Assembly: GCA_001303705.1 (NCBI GenBank)
Contig: LJUI01000009.1
Location: 1-37,218 of the forward strand
DNA: 37,218 nucleotides
From: a candidate division TA06 bacterium SM23_40
Lineage (GTDB): Bacteria > LJUI01 > SM1-40
Reading direction: 5' to 3'
Shown here: piece by piece, positions 1 to 7,443 of the stretch
Position numbering within the stretch: the stretch's first letter is position 1
How the letters are laid out: the number at the start of each line of letters is the position of its first letter
Position numbers and translations under genes: made by a program
Notes under the pieces: generated by a model
What the model was told of the DNA's origin: nothing
The model's input: the letters and a program-made list of their open reading frames with translations, nothing else
Databases searched by the model: none

Positions 1-665
1 ATGAGGATATCGTAGCGTCCGCGAATCCTGTGCAGCGCCGCCTCGATCGACGCTACCGGATCAGTGACAACGAGCTCAGGATCATCCGCTTCTACTCTCG
101 GGATCGCTCCGCCGGAGACAAGCCCCAGGATGGCAATGCGCACGCCCCCCACAGGGATACCGAATATGCGGGTAGCGCCGAAACGCTTGATGATCCAGCG
201 CTCGACAAATGGTGTCCGCCTGTCAGCATGGAAGATATTCGTCGACAGGAGAGGAAGTCGGTAGGCATCCCTCATATGGAGGAGGAAGTTACCGCCGAAT
301 GTCAGATCGAAGTGCCCGACGTTGATGGCCGCACACCCGAGAGCGCCGAGCGAGCGAGAGATGTATTCGGCGGCGAGACGCTTCCCCGGATCGTTCGACA
401 GGAATCCTCCCGAATCGACAACGAGGGTGTGGGAGTCTCGCGACGTCCTTTCCAGGACGAAGGTGGCCCTCCGGGCCATCCCGCCGTAGCGGCCGGACCG
501 TCACCCGCAGGGTATGAGGGCGCTCGCCATGTTCCCCGAGTAGAATATTTTCAGGTTCTCTTTTCGTTCCCCCGGCGAGACAGGCCGGCACCCGGCCATG
601 CTGCACGCCACAAACATGGCTCCGGCGATGACCGTGCTCAGGACCCGATTGATGCCTGATATCAT
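1..665 (-). CDS. Putative Sec-containing metallophosphatase-like lipoprotein, 3' end outside window
   Basis: The reading frame runs from ATG 665, which has an AGAGGG ribosome site, through an in-frame TGA at 501-503 to the window edge, giving 221 visible codons. Residues 1-26 form a signal peptide with a lipoprotein-type cysteine (SMAGC, Cys26). The segment FYSGNMASALIPCG leads to the TGA (residue 55), followed by RSGRYGGMARRATFV. The same layout occurs in the paralogue at 3087-4511, where TGA sits at the identical place. From memory, relatives in the 5'-nucleotidase/metallophosphatase superfamily have Cys there (EPCGC then GG..RRAT), so I read TGA as selenocysteine. The nucleotidase metal-site segments look degenerate: INVGHFDLTFG stands where GNHEFD is usual. 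Any C-terminal cytochrome domain would lie outside the window. The alternative is a pseudogene or a sequencing error, but two independent genes with the same TGA argue against it. Confidence 0.75.
464..503 (-). promoter_or_regulatory. In-frame UGA with SECIS-like hairpin (gene 1)
   Basis: The TGA occupies 501-503. Counting from the base after it, bases 23-37 (464-478) form a 6-bp hairpin, TGGCCC-GGA-GGGCCA on the minus strand, whose loop begins with G. Bacterial SECIS elements usually have a short apical loop with G in its first two positions, 16-37 nt after UGA, which fits. A second small hairpin, GCCG-CTA-CGGC, lies at 483-493. The hairpin overlaps the codons for MARRA. Confidence 0.6.
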
Positions 666-753
666 CCTGCCCTCTTGACCCGGATACCTACGCCTATCCC
701 GAGATCGCTCCGTCGATGGCTGATCTTGAAAATAATCCCTTGGTCTGTTCGAC

Positions 754-813
754 TGTCTGTCACACCGCTCGACCAATTGTCGGACCGCCCGAATGTCCGT
801 CACACCGCTCGAC
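754..813. repeat. Direct repeat of 20 bp, 40 bp apart
   Basis: TGTCTGTCACACCGCTCGAC (754-773) recurs at 794-813 with one change, a 40-bp period. The pair lies in the 215-bp gap between the FG-GAP gene and the first Sec-candidate gene, about 90 bp upstream of the start of the latter. It could be a pair of protein-binding sites or a small duplication. Confidence 0.6.
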
Positions 814-880
814 TACCCGTTCTCCGTCTCGCTTTCACCGTACGCCTGCACAGCCAGGTCCGGGATCCCTGCTGCGGCGC

Positions 881-2773
881 TCAGGGTCTGAGGAAGACAG
901 CCTTGCGCACCTGTCGATCCCCATGCACATCGAGCACGTACAGATAGAGGCCACAGGCTACCCTCACGCCCTCCTCGTCCCGGCCATCCCACTCAAACCG
1001 GCACCTACCGGGTATGGCTTCGCTGGCCTCGATCGTCCGGATGAGCTGGCCGGAGATATTGTATACCCGTATCGCAGGCAGCGGCGAATCCTCCGGAAGA
1101 GAGCAATTGATGGTCGTCAGTTGAGAGAACGGATTGGGGCAGTTCTGCCCCAGTCGAAGCAACCCGTCCGGGTTCGCCGCCGGCTGCTGCTCTCCTTCGA
1201 CCCCCACGCCCCCCAGCACCTCGAAGTCATACGTCTCCACGGGGGCCCCGGGAGGGGTCCGCGCCACGTTCCCCGGCCTATCTCTGGCCTCCACGTAGTA
1301 TCGGATCACAGTGCCCGGAGCCTGGCCGGGGATCTCGCCGCGGAAGAGACTCCCGCCGACCGGCCGCATCGCCAGGCTGTCGAACGTCGGCTCCTCCCCT
1401 GCCCGGTACAGGAGGTCGGCATCGAGGAGGAGCGTGTTGTCGAAACCGGTGACCGTGACCGCATAGGGCCCGAGGGTGTCGTATGTATCGGGCGGGTGCG
1501 AGCACGCGGCGAGAACAGGCGGGGTAGTGTCGGGAGCTCCGTACTGATTGATCAGCAATCTGTTCCGCTGCGGGCTGTTCGCCACCAGAAGATCGAGATC
1601 ATGATCCCCGTCGACATCTGAGAAGGCCGCGCCCTGACTGAAAGAGATATCCTCGGGCAGCCACGTCTCCGTGCTATCAACATAGACTCCGGCTCCTACG
1701 TTTATGTACATGCTGTTCTGTTCGTACCGCGCCACAAACAGATCGAAATCCCCGTCTCCGTCAACATCTCCGATCGCACCATCTGTCGCCTCGTCGAAGA
1801 ATGGTACAGACGGAATCCGCCAGCTCGTCTCATCCCGATACGCTCCTGCACCCGTGTTGATGAGCAGCCGGACATCATCTGAGTAACGGGCGAAGTTCGC
1901 AACGAATAGATCGAGCAGCGAGTCGCCACTCACATCACCGATTCTGATGTGGTAGGTCGTGTCGGCGAGGGCGGGCATGCGTCTGCGGCTGTCGTCCACA
2001 AATAGGCCGCTTCCGTCATTGATGAGCAACCGATTCTGGCGGGCGTCGTTACCGATGACGAGATCGAGGTCACCGTCGCCTTCGACATCACCGACGGCGA
2101 CGGCGCGGCTCGGGTTGCTGGCCGCGGGAAGGAGGGAGTCCGTCAGATCGCTGAAGTAGCCCAGACCATCGTTGACGAGCAGTCGGTTCTGTTCGTCCCG
2201 ATTCACGACCGCGATGTCGATATCGCCGTCACCGTCTACATCTCCCAGGGCAGCGCCGAAACTCAGCCCGTCGGCCGGAGGCAGTCGGAGGGCGCTCTCC
2301 TCGGCGAAATATCCGGAGCCATCGTTGACGAACAGTCTGTTCTGGTAGCCAACATTTGCGACAAGGAGATCGATATCGCCATCGCCGTCGATGTCGCCCA
2401 GCGACCCGTCGCGACTCGGCTCATTGGGAGCACCGGGCATGCGCGTATCCGTCTCGTCGGAGAAGAATCCGTCGCCGTCGTTTATGAGGAGAAAATTCTT
2501 GGCCCCTGCAGGCACGTAGTTCGAAATGTACAGATCGAGATCGCCATCACCGTCAATGTCGCCGGGCTCGATATCGAAACTGCTGTCGTTATAGTCCGGA
2601 AGCCTGAGGCTCGTCTCATCGAGGAAATGCTCCTGTGCCGCGGCCGCCGACGCCAGCGCTACCGCCGATAAGAGCACCATCGCGGCACGTCTGCGGCGGG
2701 CCCGCGGAAGCGGAGCGCACGGCGGGCAGACTGCGAACCGCGCTCCCGTTTTCGGATTCATCATCTGGTCCAT
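881..2773 (-). CDS. Exported FG-GAP/VCBS seven-repeat protein with C-terminal sorting-type domain
   Basis: A secreted repeat protein. After a signal peptide (hydrophobic run ending ASAAAAQ) come seven FG-GAP units, each with a calcium-binding-type loop such as GDIDGDGDLDLYISN, GDVDGDGDIDIAVVN or SDVDGDHDLDLLVAN. Seven such units suggest one complete seven-bladed beta-propeller. Then follows an Ig-like segment (residues about 430-530) and a C-terminal FlgD-like/Por-type domain with NCPNPFSQLTTINCSLP and VYNISGQLIRTI, as in the peptidases at 17068-30115. The start is uncertain: ATG 2773 has GGAGG 10 nt upstream, and ATGs at 2764 and 2761 are also possible. The arginine-rich extension to 2944 looks unreal and would bury the signal peptide. 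The gene lies between the two Sec-candidate genes on the same strand. The role is likely extracellular binding, not an enzyme I can name. Confidence 0.85.
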   Translation of the reverse strand: MDQMMNPKTGARFAVCPPCAPLPRARRRRAAMVLLSAVALASAAAAQEHFLDETSLRLPDYNDSSFDIEPGDIDGDGDLDLYISNYVPAGAKNFLLINDGDGFFSDETDTRMPGAPNEPSRDGSLGDIDGDGDIDLLVANVGYQNRLFVNDGSGYFAEESALRLPPADGLSFGAALGDVDGDGDIDIAVVNRDEQNRLLVNDGLGYFSDLTDSLLPAASNPSRAVAVGDVEGDGDLDLVIGNDARQNRLLINDGSGLFVDDSRRRMPALADTTYHIRIGDVSGDSLLDLFVANFARYSDDVRLLINTGAGAYRDETSWRIPSVPFFDEATDGAIGDVDGDGDFDLFVARYEQNSMYINVGAGVYVDSTETWLPEDISFSQGAAFSDVDGDHDLDLLVANSPQRNRLLINQYGAPDTTPPVLAACSHPPDTYDTLGPYAVTVTGFDNTLLLDADLLYRAGEEPTFDSLAMRPVGGSLFRGEIPGQAPGTVIRYYVEARDRPGNVARTPPGAPVETYDFEVLGGVGVEGEQQPAANPDGLLRLGQNCPNPFSQLTTINCSLPEDSPLPAIRVYNISGQLIRTIEASEAIPGRCRFEWDGRDEEGVRVACGLYLYVLDVHGDRQVRKAVFLRP

Positions 2774-2980
2774 GTGGACGAGGGCCTCCATCCGATATCG
2801 CCGGCGGCGTCTGTGGCACCCCGCCAGCAATCCTCCTGTGGGCCTCGTCCAGGAGTCGCCACGGATCCGAGCGCTGATCTGGTGCATGAACTCCCGGACC
2901 GAGCTGATCAGCAATGAGCGTGCCCGGTCTCGAAACTGAGACACATGACACGCTCACCAGGTTTCTCAGACAGTCCCGTC

Positions 2981-3002
2981 ATCTCAGCGAGCTCACTGAG
3001 AT
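2981..3002. repeat. 22-bp near-perfect palindrome
   Basis: ATCTCAGCGAGCTCACTGAG plus AT reads the same on both strands except for one pair, which would be a G-U wobble in RNA. It lies between the Sec-cytochrome gene and the FG-GAP gene. It could be an operator or a transcript hairpin. No T-tract follows. Confidence 0.55.
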
Positions 3003-3067
3003 AGGCAAGTCCATATCTTCCTGAGCCCCGCGGCCTCAAAGGTGTGTTCGCCATAGAAGACTCACAG

Positions 3068-3083
3068 CCTGAGCGATCTCAGG
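3068..3083 (-). terminator. Hairpin just after the Sec-cytochrome gene
   Basis: CCTGAG-ATCG-CTCAGG on the minus strand, four bases past the stop codon. There is no T-run, so it is more likely an mRNA 3'-end or processing hairpin than a classic terminator. Confidence 0.3.
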
Positions 3084-3086
3084 AAC

Positions 3087-4511
3087 TCAGTGAGCTACTT
3101 TCCGTCTATCCTCCGGGAAGTCGAATTCGGGATCCCGCTCCTGATTGTGACACCTCACACAGGTGTACATCGTGATTATAGGCAGCTCTGGCATCAACCT
3201 CCCGTCCGGGAGCTTATGTCGCTCGACGCCCTGCTCCCGGTTCAGGAGGTGCCGCATGCCGAAGCCGTGACACGTCTCGCACTGGACGTTGGCCATCTCG
3301 GGCGTGGTGTCTACGCTCCAGTATCCGTTATACTGGCGGAATCCGGTTGTGTGGCATGGCAGACATTCGAACTTCTTCCCTTCGTCCTCTCTCGTGCTGG
3401 ATTCCAGAGATGCATATGCATCGGCGTGTGCCGTCGTCTTCCACTGTTCGTATTGAGCCTGATGACACGAGCCGCAGCGCTCAGCCCCGGCATATACTTC
3501 CTGTACGTTCTCCGGCCTGGGCTGATTGATCTGAGCTTCGTGCAGTCCTTCCTTGTACTCAGCAATGAGTGCAACCATCGTCGAGTCCTCGCCGATCGAC
3601 TCATCGAGCCTCTGGAGCTTGCCCTCCCAGGACGTCACGCGATTCCTCTCATCGAGGTTGAGCAGAAGGTTGCCCTCGTTCTTTCCCTGCCACCCCGGCT
3701 CGACCATGGGGACACCGCTCCGGAGTTCGGGCTCCAAAGTTTGACGAGATGTGCGTCCGCCCACGAGGAGGTCGATGCCCGCCACCAGCTCCACCAGGGA
3801 GTCACACTGGGCCGTCGACATCTGGACGAGCGCGATGATGACATCACACCCATTCGCCTTCAGCGTCTTCATCGCATCACGCGCCGCCTCGTAGGGGTCT
3901 CCAACCATAAGCTTTCGATCATCCTCGGGCTGGGGCGGCATCTGCTGTGGCGGGGTCAACCCGTTCAATCCCAGAATGCCGACGGTCACATCTGGAGCAC
4001 GCCAGAAGAAGAAGCGAGGCCTCCCGAATTTCTTGATGATGAACGGTTCGGCAAAGAGTTCTCCTGTATCTTCATAGTAGACGTTCGCGGACACATAAGG
4101 CAGTCTGTACCTGCTACGGAGATCAGAGAGAAGGCTCGCTCCCAGTACCGTGTCCTTGAACCCGACGTTAATGGCGTCGTACCCGATCATCTTCATCGCC
4201 CGCAGAAGGTACCTGACTTTGATCTGGCTCATCCAGTCGCCCACATGGATGAAGTTCCCGGCGTCGACGATGAGCTGGTACGCATCCCCGCGACTGCTCT
4301 CCCGAATGTAGGTGGCTCTCCGAGCCATCCCGCCGTCACGGCGCCCGTGTCACCCGCACGGCTCCAGGTAATTCATCATGTTCCCGGAGTAGAAGACCTG
4401 GATTCCCTTCTTGGCCTCTCCCCCTTCAGAAGGAGAGCAGGAGAGAAGACCCAATGCCAGCAGCGCTCCGACGACGACTGCCGCACATAAACGTGTGTAG
4501 ATCCGATGCAT
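3087..4511 (-). CDS. Putative Sec-containing metallophosphatase-like / tetraheme cytochrome c554 fusion lipoprotein
   Basis: Reading the single in-frame TGA (4350-4352) as an amino acid gives 474 residues. ATG 4511, preceded by GAGGGTAGG, opens a signal peptide ending in the lipobox LLSC (Cys25). ATG 4550, which overlaps the upstream stop as ATGA, is the alternative start. FYSGNMMNYLEPCG is followed by the TGA (residue 54) and HGRRDGGMARRATYI. Residues 55-320 resemble the 5'-nucleotidase/metallophosphatase fold but lack its usual metal motifs: VDAGNF is kept, while GFKDTVLG and GGRTS replace GNHE-type and GGHTH-type motifs. The C-terminus carries four haem sites, CGSCH 346, CLPCH 383, CETCH 411 and CVRCH 451, in a cytochrome c554-like arrangement. 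It should sit on the cell surface or face the periplasm and transfer electrons. The Sec reading rests on the paralogue at 1-665, the hairpin after TGA, and recalled Cys homologues. Confidence 0.8.
4313..4352 (-). promoter_or_regulatory. In-frame UGA with SECIS-like hairpin (gene 2)
   Basis: The TGA is at 4350-4352. Bases 23-37 after it (4313-4327) form TGGCTC-GGA-GAGCCA on the minus strand, at exactly the spacing seen in the paralogue. The only difference is a T-A pair in place of C-G, made by two synonymous third-position changes (Ala GCT for GCC, Arg AGA for AGG). A second hairpin, CGCCG-TGA-CGGCG, lies at 4331-4343. Its loop TGA is not in the reading frame. Confidence 0.65.
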
Positions 4512-4546
4512 AACACCTACCCTCAACCTGAGCCTCCCTGGACTGG

Positions 4547-5704
4547 TCATTCGACTGCGTGAGTGCGTACTCGCTGCCCTCCTTCGCGACGAGCATCGAT
4601 GTCTGCTCCCTGATGACTACTGTCGATCCCGTACTGCGCGAACAATCTCCCCCACGGCGTCCGCTCAAATTGACGGATGCGCCTGCGCCCAATGGTTGGA
4701 TACCACAGGAGGTCGTGATAGATAGTCGATGCAACCGGCGCCCAAACCCAGAGCGGCGAATGGAGCGCAAGTCGCTTGAGCGGTCGGAGGGACCCCCGCC
4801 TCAGCATCTGGTCGCCACGGATCACCAGGCTCCGCTCACTCCGGAACCCAAGATTGACGTCCTCGATGCTGTCGCCGACGATCTCGACCTGCCGTGGATC
4901 AGCAACGCCCAGCCCGCGTTCCTGGGCCATCGCCAGATAGGGAATGGAGAGTGGGTCGAACCCCATTATCTCCGCTGCGACGGCGTCGATAGCAACCGAA
5001 TCGTTGCTCGCCAGAATAACATTCGCCACAACCGGCCTCATCGTTCGGGGCCCCGCGCCATCGCCCGCGACCGTTCCATCCATGACTGCAAAGATGCCGG
5101 TGTGAAGCTCCCGCTGCATGTACAGCAGATCGACCAGCACCTCGTGAATGAACTCGTGGCCGTAGTGACGAACCTCCTTCAGGAGTCCGCCGAATGCGTT
5201 CTTGATCGCCCCCGTGGTGACCGAGTGTCCGTGTGTCTTCACTGTCGGCAGATGGAGCACGTTCGTCCCGACAAACATCTTCGGGATCTCGATCCCGTCG
5301 GGGAATATCCGGGGTAGCTTCAACAGCGGCGCCTTGAACTCATACCGGATCCATTCCACCTCAGTCAGGGGTATGAAATCGAGGCCGTATCGCTCAAGCA
5401 CCCCCGCCCACTTGTTCTGTCTGGCTCCCTCAATGGGATTGGTGACGACTGTCTTGTTCTCGACGGGCAACAGATGGTCAGGGCTGTACCCATCTTCGAG
5501 CATGGTTCTGACTACACCCTCGAGTTGCCACGGCTGGCTCGAGCAGGCCGGAAAGTAGAGCGTCCACGAGAGGTTGAGTTTGAGGATCGTGTCGTGTTGA
5601 CGGAGAAGAGCCTCGTCGTAGCGAACGAGCCGCATCAACCGGGCATAGTCATCTAGTACAGTCTCTGGCGAAGTGAAGAGCACCCCGACGATTGCGTTTG
5701 CCAT
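4547..5704 (-). CDS. DUF362 family protein
   Basis: The signature HLPTVKTHGHSVTTGAIKN followed by AFGGLL matches DUF362 proteins, whose biochemical role is not settled. Many carry a ferredoxin-like domain; here no CxxCxxC clusters are present. The protein has about 385 residues and no signal peptide. Later segments, NVILASNDSVAIDAVAAEIMG and an Arg-rich C-terminus, also fit the family. I chose ATG 5704; a GTG at 5716 in the same frame is possible, and neither has a strong ribosome site. It is the first gene after the promoter at 5813-5841 and ends in a 4-bp ATGA overlap with an alternative start of the Sec-cytochrome gene, so the two are very likely co-transcribed. Confidence 0.85.
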   Translation of the reverse strand: MANAIVGVLFTSPETVLDDYARLMRLVRYDEALLRQHDTILKLNLSWTLYFPACSSQPWQLEGVVRTMLEDGYSPDHLLPVENKTVVTNPIEGARQNKWAGVLERYGLDFIPLTEVEWIRYEFKAPLLKLPRIFPDGIEIPKMFVGTNVLHLPTVKTHGHSVTTGAIKNAFGGLLKEVRHYGHEFIHEVLVDLLYMQRELHTGIFAVMDGTVAGDGAGPRTMRPVVANVILASNDSVAIDAVAAEIMGFDPLSIPYLAMAQERGLGVADPRQVEIVGDSIEDVNLGFRSERSLVIRGDQMLRRGSLRPLKRLALHSPLWVWAPVASTIYHDLLWYPTIGRRRIRQFERTPWGRLFAQYGIDSSHQGADIDARREGGQRVRTHAVE

Positions 5705-5812
5705 CGAGCATTCCACGGAAAGAGATTACCAGGCCGCGAGCCGCAATCCTCCAGCCGTACCTGCTGAAGACGGCTCTGGCGGCCTAACGTGAAAAAGTCA
5801 CCACGATAGGTG

Positions 5813-5841
5813 AATATAGCATGGCTTTATCGGCCAGTCAA
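5813..5841 (-). promoter_or_regulatory. Sigma70-type promoter for the DUF362 / Sec-protein operon
   Basis: On the minus strand TTGACT (5836-5841), a 17-bp spacer, then TATATT (5813-5818). A transcript would begin near 5806, about 100 nt before the DUF362 start. Just downstream, TCACC-TATCGT-GGTGA followed by CTTTTT (about 5795-5815) could be a weak terminator for the alkaline phosphatase gene or an early leader hairpin. Confidence 0.65.
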
Positions 5842-5876
5842 GCACAAACCCGAGGCCGGAAGCACCTACCAGAGCC

Positions 5877-7322
5877 CTACTTGGTCCTCTCTCTGGTCCT
5901 GTACTTCCTTCCGGACTCGGAGCCGTCTCCCCACGGGAACCCGAGCCGATGCTCGTGTTTCAGGTCCATCACCTGGAAGAGGAGGCGGCCGACCTCGGAG
6001 ACATGGTGAATACCGCGAAACCGTTCTGCTCGCGGCCCCGTGCCGAAGATAAGAACGGGCGTGGCGGTATGATCCGAACTCGCCCAGGTGACCTGCATGC
6101 TCGGGCCAACGGCCCACCCCAGGAGGTTGGATCTGGATGCCCCGAAGAAGGGCCTCTCCTCCAGCTCTGCGGCCCATGTCGCCTGCGCGATCCCGATATC
6201 GAGACCGTTCACGTCCAGGATGATCTGTCTGATCGCCTCGGCGGTCAGCGAGTCCCGCTCCCACGCCGCGCGCGCAAACGACGACGTCTGACTCCCGAGC
6301 AGCGCGAGACGATCAGAACCACCATAGCCTGTCTGATAGTCACTGCCGTCCCCGCCATTCGGCGGTGCCGGTGACACCCCCATGCCCCCCGTCTCGTGGT
6401 CTGCGGTGACGAGGAGGAGCGTGCCCCGGTGCCGATCCGCGTATGCCAGGGCCACTCCGACAGCCTCGTCGAACGCAAGGAGCCCGCGGAGAGTTGTTCC
6501 CGCGTCGTTGTCGTGGCAGGCATGGTCAATACGACCGCCCTCGACTACGAGGAAGAATCCCTCCCGGTCGCAGTCAAGCCGCGCCAGTGCCGCCTCGGTC
6601 ATCTCGGCGAGACTCGGTTCATCCGTCCCGGCTCGGTCGATCTCGTACGCCATATGGCCCTCGGCGAAGAGCCCCAGCACCTTATCGCACCGGCTGAGAT
6701 CGAGTTCGCGCAGTTCTTCGGCTGTCCGCACCACCGTATACCCGAGCATTGCTGCCGTATCGACGAGACCCTCGAAATGGCGGCTCCCCCCTCCCAGCAG
6801 GACGTCGATCCTATTGCGTACCAGTTCATGGCGTGCGATTACATCTTCGGTGTTCCGCGACAGAGAGTGCGCGGCGAACGCGGCTGGCGTGGCGTGGGTC
6901 AATCTGGTCGTCGTGACAAGTCCAACTGCCTTGCGCGCCGCATGGGCCCGCTCCAACACCGTCACCACGTCCCCCCCATCCTCGCTCCACGAGATAACCC
7001 CATTCTCGTAGATCCTTCCCGTAGCCAGAGCGGATGCAGACGCTGCCGAATCAGTCACTAGTGCGCCCAGCGGATTGGTCGTCATATACCCCGTGTTTCC
7101 TCGCTGCGCCAACTTCTCCATGTTCGCGGGCTCGCCCTTCACCAGGCGAAGATAATCGAGAACGAGCCCGACCTGCGCCGGCCCCATTCCGTCGCCTATC
7201 ATCAGTATCACCCGCCGTGCCTGCCCGCCAGCCCAACTCCACGAAACGAGGAGTGCGGCGACGAGGAGGACAACGAGGCAAGATTGCACTATCCTCATCG
7301 GTCCTGCATTACCTCTGGCCAT
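5877..7322 (-). CDS. phoA: Exported alkaline phosphatase (PhoA superfamily)
   Basis: Hydrolyses phosphate monoesters outside the cytoplasm. The family's catalytic landmarks are all visible: MIGDGMG (metal Asp), VTDSAASASALATG (nucleophile Ser at about residue 92), VEGGRIDHACHDND (metal Glu, Asp and His), TADHETGG and SSDHTATPV. A signal peptide lies near the N-terminus (about residues 9-31, ending SWSWA). I chose ATG 7322 because GGGAGGA lies 9 nt upstream; ATG 7298 would start directly at the signal peptide, and the longer frame to 7382 is less likely. The length of 481 residues is typical. It follows the TPR/transglutaminase gene by about 120 bp on the same strand. No clear promoter of its own and no Pho box were recognised. 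Confidence 0.92.
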   Translation of the reverse strand: MARGNAGPMRIVQSCLVVLLVAALLVSWSWAGGQARRVILMIGDGMGPAQVGLVLDYLRLVKGEPANMEKLAQRGNTGYMTTNPLGALVTDSAASASALATGRIYENGVISWSEDGGDVVTVLERAHAARKAVGLVTTTRLTHATPAAFAAHSLSRNTEDVIARHELVRNRIDVLLGGGSRHFEGLVDTAAMLGYTVVRTAEELRELDLSRCDKVLGLFAEGHMAYEIDRAGTDEPSLAEMTEAALARLDCDREGFFLVVEGGRIDHACHDNDAGTTLRGLLAFDEAVGVALAYADRHRGTLLLVTADHETGGMGVSPAPPNGGDGSDYQTGYGGSDRLALLGSQTSSFARAAWERDSLTAEAIRQIILDVNGLDIGIAQATWAAELEERPFFGASRSNLLGWAVGPSMQVTWASSDHTATPVLIFGTGPRAERFRGIHHVSEVGRLLFQVMDLKHEHRLGFPWGDGSESGRKYRTRERTK

Positions 7323-7443
7323 TGGACTTCGTCCTCCCTCCATATACTCCTCGGCCATGCGCCCGCCGAGGAGGAGCGTCACATTCCCGCCTCACCGGCC
7401 GGCCCCGCACCAACCGGACGTACTCAGCAACCTTATCGGGGTA

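Noticed and set aside
2774-2944. N-terminal extension of the FG-GAP protein
   Set aside because: It is arginine-rich, without a ribosome site, and would place the signal peptide internally.
501-4352. UGA read as Trp or Gly by a different genetic code
   Set aside because: Many genes here, such as rlmN, end naturally at TGA and use TGG for Trp. Only the two equivalent sites interrupt frames.
4328-4550. Two separate genes split at the TGA (a short lipoprotein and a cytosolic phosphatase-cytochrome)
   Set aside because: The second part would lack a signal peptide although its CXXCH haems need export, and the conserved domain begins before the TGA.
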